Positions 23,979 to 31,363 of a DNA stretch of 33,735 nt are shown here, piece by piece; within the stretch, counting starts at the first letter, position 1, and each line of letters starts with the position of its first letter. The DNA is from G020353115 sp964389685 (GTDB taxonomy: Bacteria > Bacteroidota > Bacteroidia > Bacteroidales > VadinHA17). The stretch is from the NCBI GenBank assembly GCA_964389685.1, contig CAYMFM010000041.1:1-33735 (forward strand), in the 5' to 3' direction. The translations under genes and the position numbers were made by a program. A model generated the notes under the pieces. That model saw only the letters and a list, made by a program, of their open reading frames with translations, had not been told where the DNA came from and ran no database searches.

Positions 23979-24740
23979 ATGTTATTCTCACATCAAGATT
24001 TATGGGATCAACCAGATAAAATTCACTCCTGGATGCCATTTGAACAAGCGAAGGAAATAGCTCGGTCATATAAGTTTGAATATAAAGAAGAATGGGAACT
24101 GCTTGTAGCTGGAAAATGCCCCAATAAAAATCCTCTCCCGAAAAATATTCCAGATGAACCAGATAAAAGATATAGACATTATGGTTGGAAAGACTGGAAA
24201 GATTGGTTGATTCCACCCGAAAATCAGAAGACCTATTCACTCTTCTTTGATGCGAGAGAGTTTGTGAGGAGTCTTCGTATAAGAGATATAAAGCATTGGA
24301 TAAGTTATATTGATGACCCAAATCCTATACATCATAAATATGATTTAATAATCCCATCAAAACCCAACCTTGAATATAAAAGCAAAGGGTGGAAAGACTG
24401 GAATGATTGGTTTGGAAAAGATATTGACTTTAAAGATTATAAAACCACAAAAAATTTCATTCGTAATCGAAAGTTGAAATCAATATCAGATTGGAAAAAG
24501 TTTTGTAAAGGTGAATTGTCCGATGGTTGCAAAAAAGCAGAAAATATTTACTCTTATCCAGAGATAGCTTATCAAAAAAGAGGATGGAATGGATGGGAAG
24601 ACTGGCTTGGGATAACCTTATTCTCTGGTGAGAAGAATATGAAAATTGATGATTTACCTGAAGGAGCAATACCATGTAGATGTAAAGGGAGGCGTAAGAA
24701 TTGTCTCGATTGTGATGGAAAAGGATATTACTTTCCATGA
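23979..24740 (+). CDS. Three-repeat INT_rpt protein with C-terminal zinc knuckle
   Basis: The 253-residue protein consists of three repeats of about 58-62 residues (19-77, 86-147, 155-211). Each begins with a helix of the type FEQAKEIARSYKF and ends in YxxxGWxxWxDWL/F: GWKDWKDW, GWKDWNDW, GWNGWEDW. They match the phage-integrase repeat unit (INT_rpt, PF14882), normally found upstream of a tyrosine recombinase domain. No recombinase domain is present. Instead C233, C235, C242 and C245 (CRCKGRRKNCLDCDGKG) form a likely zinc knuckle like that of DnaJ. The protein is expected to bind DNA. It lies at the right border of the island, 130 bp from the border repeat and 310 bp from tRNA-Arg. Confidence 0.78.
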   Translation: MLFSHQDLWDQPDKIHSWMPFEQAKEIARSYKFEYKEEWELLVAGKCPNKNPLPKNIPDEPDKRYRHYGWKDWKDWLIPPENQKTYSLFFDAREFVRSLRIRDIKHWISYIDDPNPIHHKYDLIIPSKPNLEYKSKGWKDWNDWFGKDIDFKDYKTTKNFIRNRKLKSISDWKKFCKGELSDGCKKAENIYSYPEIAYQKRGWNGWEDWLGITLFSGEKNMKIDDLPEGAIPCRCKGRRKNCLDCDGKGYYFP

Positions 24741-24869
24741 CAGAGAAGGTCTCTCTAAGGAACTAAAAAGCACCTTAAACAGGCTATTTTATTTCAGTAT
24801 AGTTACAGTAAGGATTAAATAAAACAAGCATAACAGACTATATATTAATCTACTATGCTTATTTCTTTT

Positions 24870-24884
24870 GTGAACCCGGAGGAA
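24870..24884 (-). repeat. Copy of the tRNA-Arg 3' end
   Basis: GTGAACCCGGAGGAA is identical to 25053-25067, the 3' end of the intact tRNA-Arg. From GGAGGAA onward it merges into the two-hairpin repeat. Confidence 0.7.
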
Positions 24885-24965
24885 TTGCCCTCATCCGCTG
24901 ATGGCGGATTCGGGCGGATCCTCCTTTTCAGAGCTGCAAATGAAAGCAATGATTGCTTCGCAATC
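24878..24965. repeat. Two-hairpin repeat, copy 2 (island right border)
   Basis: The first 70 bp match 11516-11585 with two changes. The second hairpin is GATTGC-TTC-GCAATC (24951-24965). Here the GGAGGAA arm is continuous with a tRNA-Arg 3' fragment. GCAAATGAAAGCAAT at its end is also repeated inverted at 25037-25051. Confidence 0.78.
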
Positions 24966-24980
24966 TACAATCCAACGCTC

Positions 24981-25023
24981 GCTGAAAAAAGAAAAGCGAG
25001 CTTTCCTTTTTCAGCTCGCTTTT
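24981..25023 (-). terminator. Rho-independent terminator of tRNA-Arg (bidirectional)
   Basis: AAAAGCGAGCT and AGCTCGCTTTT pair over 11 bp around a 10-base loop. On the minus strand the tail is TTTTCTTTTTTC, ideal for ending the tRNA transcript 31 bp downstream of it. On the plus strand TTTTGTCTTGTTT follows, so it may also stop transcription leaving the island. Confidence 0.82.
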
Positions 25024-25053
25024 GTCTTGTTTACTATTGCTTTCATTTGCTCG

Positions 25054-25127
25054 TGAACCCGGAGGAACTCGAATCCCCAACCTCCTGATCCGTAGTCAGG
25101 TGCTCTATCCAATTAAGCTACGGGTCC
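25054..25127 (-). tRNA. tRNA-Arg (anticodon ACG)
   Basis: The 74-nt sequence folds as a full cloverleaf. The acceptor GGACCCG pairs with CGGGTTC (one G-U), the D stem GCTT with GAGC, and the anticodon stem CCTGA with TCAGG, around loop CTACGGA (anticodon ACG, read as ICG). The T stem GGGGA pairs with TCCTC around TTCGAGT. CCA is not encoded. It is the likely landing site of the island. Confidence 0.95.
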
Positions 25128-25182
25128 ATTGTAAAGTATATACATTCGCATGTATCTGATCTGCAGCCTGAAAATCCAATCC

Positions 25183-25254
25183 CGAAAATCTTCCGCCCAA
25201 TGGCGGATTAGATTTTCGAGGATCCTCGATTTTGATAAGAAATCGAAGATTTCT
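25183..25254. repeat. Two-hairpin repeat, diverged copy 3
   Basis: The architecture is the same with different outer stems: CGAAAATC/GATTTTCG around TCCGCC/GGCGGA, then GGATCC, then AGAAATC-GAA-GATTTCT (25238-25254). Only the TCCGCC/GGCGGA core and GGATCC are shared with copies 1 and 2. Confidence 0.65.
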
Positions 25255-25265
25255 GCAAAATCGGG

Positions 25266-25282
25266 ATTAAGCTACGGGTCCA
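25266..25282 (-). repeat. Copy of the tRNA-Arg 5' end
   Basis: ATTAAGCTACGGGTCCA is identical to 25112-25128, the 5' end of tRNA-Arg plus one upstream base. The rest of the tRNA is absent here. Confidence 0.75.
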
Positions 25283-25314
25283 GATACTCCGCAAAGATAG
25301 GAAAAAATTGATCT

Positions 25315-27099
25315 ATGTTAGCAGAAATGGCTAAATTGCACATGGATAAGGACCAGCAGATTTTTTCAATTTTTATGTTCATGGGGATACCGACTCGTAA
25401 ACCATTTAACATAGGAACTTTTGCCGATATGCTGTTCGGCACATCAGAAAAATTCTTCCTGGAACACCGGTTCCTGAATGGTTCATTAATCCTTGGAGGA
25501 CTTACGGCATTCTCATCAATGGTTTTCAACATTGCCCTTCACCTGGGTCTCTATCTTCAACTGTTAACTGCCGTTACCACGGTTTTGCTGTTTGGTCTCT
25601 ATTATTTTTCCCGTATCAGGCAGAAATTTTACCTGCCACTCTATATCCTGTCGCTTGCCGGACTGATCCTTCTCAGTTTACTCTGGCTGGCAAATGCCGG
25701 ATCAAACGGCCCCGTGACCTATATCTATTTTGCCATCCTTGCCTTTTTCATCTTTGTTCATACCGGTAGTGCAAGGATTATCATGGTGAGTCTGCTGATC
25801 CTTAATTTGTTGGTACTTTATTTTCTTGAAAAATGGTTCCCGCATCTTGTTATTCCATATGATGATCCCTCCATCCGAGCCATTGACCATTACTCGGTTC
25901 TGTTACCCACCATTTTGATTATCTATTTTGTTGTCTCCTACGCCAGGTTAAACCTGCTTGAGGAGAAACGCAAAGCTGAGGTTTCCGACCAATTGAAATC
26001 TGCATTTCTCGCAAACATGTCGCATGAGATCCGAACCCCAATGAACAGTATCCTGGGATTTAGCCAGTTGCTCAAGGATGAGAGCATCGATAGGGAAACC
26101 ATGACAAAATACCTGGGTTACATTCATTCCAGTGGCGAGTTATTGCTAAACCTGATCAACGACATCATAGACATCTCAAAAATTGAAGCCGGTGAACTGA
26201 AACTGGAGAAATCCTATTTCAACCTGTTTGAAATGATGCAGGAACTGTACGACACCTATTCAAGTGAACGGGAGAAAATGGATAAGACCGATGTGAAACT
26301 AAATCTTGACCTTCCCATATATGCCGAGTCTTTCCTCTATTATACGGACAGATTTCGGCTGAAGCAGATCCTGGCAAACCTGCTGAGCAATGCATTCAAG
26401 TATACGGATGAAGGTGTGGTTGCATTCGGTTTCAGGGAACAGAAAAAGCAGTTGGTTTTTTTTGTCAGGGATACAGGCATTGGTATGTCGGAAGAAGAAA
26501 CAAAACTGGTATTTGACCGGTTCTGGAAAGTAAAGGAACACAAAGGGAAACTCAATAGCGGCACGGGACTTGGATTGGCAATAACTAAAAACCTGGTTGA
26601 TCTGCTGGGGGGATCCATTGGTCTCGAATCTGAAAAAGATGTCGGTAGTGAATTTATCTTTACCATCCCCCTGAAAAAACAGAAGGAAAAGATCCATAAA
26701 GAAATCCAGGATCATACAAAAACAAAATACAACTGGAATAAATATGTTATTCTGATCGTTGAAGATGATCTATCGAATTATGCCTACCTGAAAGGGGTTC
26801 TATCCCCAACACGGGCAAAACTCAAATGGGTGAAAAATGGAAGAGAAGCCATTGATCTTTTTCATAAGGAACAGGTTGACCTGGTCCTGATGGATATCAA
26901 GCTGCCGGTTATGGATGGGATTGAAGCCCTCCGCACAATAAAACAGGAGAACAAAAACCTACTCATCATTGCGATTACAGCATACGCCATGGCTGGTGAA
27001 AAGGAGGAATACCTGCTGATGGGATTTGACGGATATTATTCAAAACCGGTGAATGCCAGTGAATTGCTTGATGGGATAAAGAAATTCCTTCCTGCATAA
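25315..27099 (+). CDS. Hybrid sensor histidine kinase with receiver domain
   Basis: The 594-residue protein has six hydrophobic segments (about 55-210), a HisKA dimerisation domain, a HATPase domain and a C-terminal receiver. The phospho-acceptor is H237 in NMSHEIRTPMN. The N box is LLSNAFKYT (about 356-364), G1 RDTGIGMS, the F box DRFWK, and G2 GTGLGLAI. In the receiver, E483-D485 bind Mg, D527 (VLMDIKLPVMDG) takes the phosphate, and T556 and K577 complete the site. It has no separate periplasmic sensor domain, so it probably senses membrane or intracellular signals. No output DNA-binding domain is present, and the partner is not adjacent. ATG at 25315 is the first start; later Met residues are possible. 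Confidence 0.93.
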   Translation: MLAEMAKLHMDKDQQIFSIFMFMGIPTRKPFNIGTFADMLFGTSEKFFLEHRFLNGSLILGGLTAFSSMVFNIALHLGLYLQLLTAVTTVLLFGLYYFSRIRQKFYLPLYILSLAGLILLSLLWLANAGSNGPVTYIYFAILAFFIFVHTGSARIIMVSLLILNLLVLYFLEKWFPHLVIPYDDPSIRAIDHYSVLLPTILIIYFVVSYARLNLLEEKRKAEVSDQLKSAFLANMSHEIRTPMNSILGFSQLLKDESIDRETMTKYLGYIHSSGELLLNLINDIIDISKIEAGELKLEKSYFNLFEMMQELYDTYSSEREKMDKTDVKLNLDLPIYAESFLYYTDRFRLKQILANLLSNAFKYTDEGVVAFGFREQKKQLVFFVRDTGIGMSEEETKLVFDRFWKVKEHKGKLNSGTGLGLAITKNLVDLLGGSIGLESEKDVGSEFIFTIPLKKQKEKIHKEIQDHTKTKYNWNKYVILIVEDDLSNYAYLKGVLSPTRAKLKWVKNGREAIDLFHKEQVDLVLMDIKLPVMDGIEALRTIKQENKNLLIIAITAYAMAGEKEEYLLMGFDGYYSKPVNASELLDGIKKFLPA

Positions 27100-27255
27100 C
27101 AGGCCATTTCTTCCCATGATAAACCGGGTCTGCATGATTGATCGTTTTGCGTCACCCTATTGCATTATTCTAGCTATCAATTACTCCCTTTACCGGATGA
27201 CATTTCATTAAAGATGTTTACCTTTATACATCCGTTGCATTATAATTCCATGATC

Positions 27256-30075
27256 ATGAAAAAGTTCATAAAAGTATTTCTAAAAACACTACTTATTATT
27301 GTCATTATACTGCTGGTATTAATAATTGTGCTGCCCATCATTTTTAAACCCCAGTTGATGGAGCTTGCTAAAAATGAGTTCAATAAAAATGTGAATGCAA
27401 AAGTTGAGTTTACGGATTTCAAGCTCAACCTTATCCGCACTTTTCCACGTTTGTATGTCGGTATGACTGACCTTTCCGTAGTCGGACTTGAAGAATTCGA
27501 AGGGGATACCCTGGTTGCATTCACCTCATTCGGCCTCTCGGTGAATCTTTTCAGCGTATTTGGGGATGAAGGAATTGAGGTTCGTTCAATTTTGCTCGAT
27601 GAACCCCGCGTTATGGCTCTTGTACTTGAAGATGGGTCAGCAAACTGGGATATTGCCAAAGAGAGCGGTGTTGAAGAAGTAGCCGATACCACTGCCGGGG
27701 AGGCACCCTCTTTTCACATTCAACTGCAAAAGCTGGAGATCAGAAACGGATCGATCAGCTACCAGGATTCGAAAGCCGATATGCAGGCATCCCTGGATGG
27801 ATTCAATTTCGTTTTACGTGGAGATATGACCCAGGACTATACCGATATGAAAATCTATTCACGAACCGAATCGCTTAATTTCATGCTGGGGGGTATCCGG
27901 TATTTGAAAGATGCCGTGTTAATCTTAAACATTGACATTGGAGCTGATCTGAAAAATATGAATTTCACCTTCCGTGAGAATGAGATTGCCTTGAATGAGC
28001 TGGTATTCGGTTTTGACGGGAACCTGAATATGCCCGGTGACGACATTGAGACGGATCTAACCTTTCAAACCGGGGAGACAAGCTTTAAAACCCTGCTTTC
28101 GCTTATCCCTGCTATCTATATGAACGATTTTCAGGATCTGGAAACATCAGGACAACTGGCACTGAATGGGTATGCCAGGGGCATCTACAGTGCTTCGGAC
28201 AGTACACTTCCTGACATAGGACTTGAACTGAATGTTTCCGATGCCATGTTCAAATACCCTGATCTACCCAAATCAGTTGAAGATGTTGCGATCGACATGG
28301 TTCTTTCATTGGATGGAAATGATCTGGACGGGTCAACCGTCGACCTGAACCGGTTTCACCTGAGTATTGCTGAAAATCCTGTCGATGCTGAAATCCATCT
28401 TAAAACTCCGGTCAGCGATCCTGAAGTAGAGGGCAGGGTCACCGGGAAATTTAACCTTGCCAGTTTTTTGGATATTATTCCCCTGGAGGATATCAGCCTG
28501 AAAGGATTGGTGGATATGCACCTTGAACTGGGCGGCAGGATGTCAATGATCGAAAATGAACAATATGAAGATTTTAAAGCGGATGGACGGCTGGCTCTTT
28601 CGGGTTTTGAATACACGAGTCCTGACCTGCCCAAAGATCTGTTAATTAATGATGTAGTGCTTGATTTTTCACCCCGGTTTGTCAATCTCTCCTCTTTTGA
28701 TGTCCAGATAGGTCAGAGTGATATTCATTTGAACGGACGACTGGAGAATTTTATACCCTTTATCTTCAAGGATGAAACCGTTTCAGGCAACCTTGAGTTT
28801 ACATCATCGTTGCTGGATTTGAATGAGCTTATACCGGAAAGTGAAGAAAAGGTAGTGGTTGAGGAAGATACATCATCACTGTCTGTTATAGAAATACCCG
28901 ACAATATCGATTTCAGGCTGACTTCTGCCCTGGACATGGTCAAATATGATAACATTGAGTTGTCGAACATTCGCGGAATTATATTCATAAAGGATGGAAA
29001 AGCTGTGATGGAAGGATTGACAATGAACCTGCTGGAAGGGACGATGGCTTTAAACGGTGAGTATAACACGCAGGATATGGCCAAACCGGAAGCTCATCTG
29101 GACCTCAGTATCTCTTCTATCGGAATACCCTCTGCATTCAACACCTTTAATACCGTGCAGTCACTGGTACCGGTTGCAAAAAACCTCAATGGTGATATGT
29201 CGATAGACCTGGAATTCAGCAGCCTGCTTGCATCAGATATGCTGCCTGTGATGGAAACCATCAATGGATATGGGAAACTTGCATCTGATTCGGTGCAGGT
29301 TGTCAGCTCGAAAACATTTGACCTGATAACCAGTGCATTAAAACTGAATGAGAAGCGTTCCAACACATTTAAAAATCTGAACATCAGTTTTAACATAAGG
29401 GACGGGAGGGTATTTGTTGATCCCTTTAAAGCCAGCATTGGGAATATTGACATGGTGATTGGCGGTGATCAGGGATTAGATCAAACCATGAACTACCTGG
29501 TTAAGATGAAAATTCCACGATCGGCGTTTGGGTCTGCAGCAAACCAGGTAATCGATGATCTGGCTGCTGAAGCCCGGGCGGTGGGATTGAACGTTCAGCC
29601 GGGTGAGTTTGTCAATGTGGATGTGAATGTTGGTGGTACGTTTACCGACCCGAAAATCAGCCTGGGTATGAAAGAATCGGGTGGAAGTGCGGTGGAACAG
29701 GTAAAAGAGCAATTGAAAGAGACCGTAAAACAGGAGGTTGAAGAAAAGAAAGAGGAGGTTATTGAAAAGATCGATGAAGGGGCTCAACGGATCATTCAAC
29801 AAGCCGAAAAAGAAGCCGCGGATCTTATCGAGGCTGCGGAAAAAACAGCGGCGAAAGTGATAGAGGAAGCAGATGCCAGTGCAAAAAAACTGGAAAATGA
29901 AGCCAAAGGAAAAGGTCGCATTGCAGAATTAGCTGCACAACGAGCAGCAGATAAACTGCGAAATGAAGCCAGGGAAAAAGCCGATAAACTCATTAAGGCA
30001 GCCGAGGAACAAGGAGATAAGATTATTCAGGCAGCAAAAGATAAGGTGGAAGGGATAAAGAAGGATGAAGGATGA
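27256..30075 (+). CDS. AsmA-family protein with long coiled-coil C-terminus
   Basis: The 939-residue protein starts at MKKFIKVFLK. An upstream TTG at 27160 would put sequence before the signal helix and is unlikely. One N-terminal membrane helix (about 10-33) anchors it. AsmA-type repeat-beta sequence follows (KVEFTDFKLNLIRTFPRLYVGMTDLSVVG, later an AsmA_2 region with DGRVFVDPFKASIGNIDMVIGG). AsmA-like proteins span the periplasm as beta-bridges thought to carry phospholipid to the outer membrane. The last 130 residues are an Ala/Lys/Glu-rich coiled coil (AEKEAADLIEAAEKTAAKVIEEA). The 3' end and stop codon lie inside a 7-bp tandem repeat. It is separated from the kinase gene by about 155 bp. 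Confidence 0.9.
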   Translation: MKKFIKVFLKTLLIIVIILLVLIIVLPIIFKPQLMELAKNEFNKNVNAKVEFTDFKLNLIRTFPRLYVGMTDLSVVGLEEFEGDTLVAFTSFGLSVNLFSVFGDEGIEVRSILLDEPRVMALVLEDGSANWDIAKESGVEEVADTTAGEAPSFHIQLQKLEIRNGSISYQDSKADMQASLDGFNFVLRGDMTQDYTDMKIYSRTESLNFMLGGIRYLKDAVLILNIDIGADLKNMNFTFRENEIALNELVFGFDGNLNMPGDDIETDLTFQTGETSFKTLLSLIPAIYMNDFQDLETSGQLALNGYARGIYSASDSTLPDIGLELNVSDAMFKYPDLPKSVEDVAIDMVLSLDGNDLDGSTVDLNRFHLSIAENPVDAEIHLKTPVSDPEVEGRVTGKFNLASFLDIIPLEDISLKGLVDMHLELGGRMSMIENEQYEDFKADGRLALSGFEYTSPDLPKDLLINDVVLDFSPRFVNLSSFDVQIGQSDIHLNGRLENFIPFIFKDETVSGNLEFTSSLLDLNELIPESEEKVVVEEDTSSLSVIEIPDNIDFRLTSALDMVKYDNIELSNIRGIIFIKDGKAVMEGLTMNLLEGTMALNGEYNTQDMAKPEAHLDLSISSIGIPSAFNTFNTVQSLVPVAKNLNGDMSIDLEFSSLLASDMLPVMETINGYGKLASDSVQVVSSKTFDLITSALKLNEKRSNTFKNLNISFNIRDGRVFVDPFKASIGNIDMVIGGDQGLDQTMNYLVKMKIPRSAFGSAANQVIDDLAAEARAVGLNVQPGEFVNVDVNVGGTFTDPKISLGMKESGGSAVEQVKEQLKETVKQEVEEKKEEVIEKIDEGAQRIIQQAEKEAADLIEAAEKTAAKVIEEADASAKKLENEAKGKGRIAELAAQRAADKLRNEAREKADKLIKAAEEQGDKIIQAAKDKVEGIKKDEG

Positions 30076-30095
30076 AGGATGAAGGATGAAGGATG
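30061..30095 (+). repeat. 7-bp tandem repeat (AAGGATG) x5 at the asmA-like stop
   Basis: Five exact copies of AAGGATG overlap the last codons and stop codon of the AsmA-family gene. Slippage would shift the frame of the end of the gene, but the repeat itself supplies a TGA in one frame. Confidence 0.85.
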
Positions 30096-30164
30096 CGCCA
30101 TAGGCGTGCCTTCGGCAAAGGATGAAAGAGTACAGAGTGCAGAGTTCAGAGTTCATCCGTCTTT

Positions 30165-30188
30165 TCCGCCTGAGGCGAATACGGCGGA
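30165..30188. repeat. TCCGCC/GGCGGA hairpin
   Basis: TCCGCC and GGCGGA (6 bp) flank 12 bases. This is the same core as the two-hairpin repeats at 11516, 24878 and 25183, so it may be a minimal relative. Confidence 0.45.
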
Positions 30189-30331
30189 CAAGGGAGGACA
30201 GAGTTGTAAAAGTGAGAGGTGAGTGGTGAGAGAAACAGGTGCTGGGTCCTGGGTGCTTGGTTCTCGGTTGAGAGATGAGATAAGTTCAGTGTTAAAATTA
30301 GAAGTCTACTGGCTGAGTCAGGAATTAGCAA

Positions 30332-30348
30332 CAACTCCAGAGGAGTTG
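30332..30348. terminator. Short hairpin CAACTCC/GGAGTTG
   Basis: A 7-bp stem with a 3-base AGA loop is followed on the plus strand by AAAAATTAATAA. A role as a terminator is possible but there is no T-run. Confidence 0.3.
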
Positions 30349-30359
30349 AAAAATTAATA

Positions 30360-30398
30360 ACCCCGGGTGAGCGAACTTCAGTGAGCGTAACCCGGGGT
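30360..30398. terminator. ACCCCGGGT hairpin
   Basis: ACCCCGGGT (30360-30368) and ACCCGGGGT (30390-30398) form a 9-bp GC stem around a loop holding GAGCG twice. TCTTGT follows on the plus strand. It may be an intrinsic terminator for the AsmA-family gene or a dispersed palindrome. Confidence 0.4.
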
Positions 30399-30637
30399 CT
30401 TGTATAACGCTAACAATTGGTCCAACTGATCAGCTATTCAATAGGAAATCGCTACGTGGACCGCACTTCTCCAGGCGTAAAATAGAACAAAACTATCCTG
30501 AAGGCATTCCCATGGGATAAGTTATTAAACAATAACAAAGCATTATGCAAATTTGCTTCCTCGTTATTTGGGGAGAATTAGAAGGAATGGCAAGCAGATT
30601 TGAAAATTACATGAGTTAGTCGAAGCCTGGTGAATAG

Positions 30638-30663
30638 CTGCCTGCCGCCTCTCCTGCAGGCAG
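30638..30663. repeat. CTGCCTGC/GCAGGCAG hairpin
   Basis: An 8-bp perfect stem with a 10-base loop (CGCCTCTCCT). GC-rich palindromes of this type are scattered in Bacteroidota intergenic DNA. Confidence 0.45.
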
Positions 30664-30810
30664 GGTTTACCCTGTGAAATAGCGATATTCCAATGCGAAT
30701 TATTAAAGCGAAACATTTTTTTACTCCATAGATATAGCGTTAGAGCAAAGGGTTATTTGCTAAATGGTAATTGTGCCATATGCACGCCTGTCGGTAAAAA
30801 AATCTATGGT

Positions 30811-30846
30811 GGATGTTGAACGTTGAACGTTGATGTTGGATGTTGA
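30811..30846 (+). repeat. Simple repeat GTTGAAC/GGATGTTGA
   Basis: Imperfect short direct repeats (GGATGTTGAACGTTGAACG, then TTGATGTTGGATGTTGAA) lie 31 bp beyond the rplS stop. Confidence 0.6.
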
Positions 30847-30876
30847 AAAATTTCCACCTCCAGGTGGCGAAGTGAA

Positions 30877-31224
30877 TTAAAGTTTCTTTTCTTTGATTCT
30901 TGCTTTTTTCCCGGTGCGCTCGCGGAGGTAAAAGATCCTGTTTCGCCGAACTTTACCTCGTTTATTCAACTCGATCTTTTCAATAAAGGGAGATGCTGCA
31001 GGGAAAATCCTTTCAACACCAATATTTCCCGACATTTTCCGTACGGTAAACGTTATGGTATGCCCTCTTCCTTTCCGTTGGAGGACCACTCCGCGAAATT
31101 GCTGAATTCGCTCCTTATTCCCTTCCTTGATCATATAGTGAACGGTTATGGTGTCTCCTGCGGTGAAGTGAGGAAAATCCTTTTGCAAAGCAAATTCTTT
31201 ATCAACAACTTTCATTAATTCCAT
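30877..31224 (-). CDS. rplS: 50S ribosomal protein L19
   Basis: The 115-residue protein is a standard bacterial L19, which sits at the 30S-50S interface. Family marks are FTAGDTITVHYMIKEGNKERIQQFRGVVLQRKGRG, then TVRKMSGNIGVERIFPAASPFIEKIEL and the basic C-terminus KVRRNRIFYLRERTGKKARIKE. The length and both ends fit the family. It stands apart from the usual rpsP-rimM-trmD neighbours, which is common in Bacteroidota. About 140 bp without other features separates it from the dehydrogenase gene upstream. Confidence 0.98.
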   Translation of the reverse strand: MELMKVVDKEFALQKDFPHFTAGDTITVHYMIKEGNKERIQQFRGVVLQRKGRGHTITFTVRKMSGNIGVERIFPAASPFIEKIELNKRGKVRRNRIFYLRERTGKKARIKEKKL

Positions 31225-31363
31225 CCTACGCAGTATTATCGATTGAATAAAAGGGTTTTATAAAACGACCGCAATATTACGAATATTTTTTCATTTAATA
31301 TAATTCCACAAGTAAAATAAGTTGCCAAATCGTATGATCCAGTGATGGTGAATGAATAAAATC

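Larger units (their letters stand above)
11516..24947. other. AT-rich defence island between 70-bp direct repeats
   Basis: Bases 11516-11585 and 24878-24947 are direct repeats that differ at only two of 70 positions. The DNA between them is visibly richer in A+T than the genes outside and carries defence, toxin-antitoxin, nuclease and transposase genes. Outside are ordinary backbone genes. The right repeat lies about 110 bp from an intact tRNA-Arg. I see no complete integrase inside. The repeat core also occurs elsewhere in the window, so the boundary interpretation is an inference. Confidence 0.5.
30076..30876. other. 800-bp non-coding region rich in short repeats
   Basis: No gene is seen on either strand. 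The stretch holds the tandem repeat above, GCAGAGTTCAGAGTT near 30139, four hairpins listed separately, and a TTGAACG-type simple repeat at 30811. It separates the AsmA-family gene from convergent rplS. Confidence 0.6.

Noticed and set aside
24855..25088. 77-codon open frame near tRNA-Arg
   Set aside because: It reads through the two-hairpin repeat, the terminator and the 3' part of the tRNA, so it is an artefact of repeats.
27160..27255. Upstream TTG start for the AsmA-family protein
   Set aside because: It would place 32 residues before the membrane helix; MKKFIKVFLK is a normal signal-anchor start.
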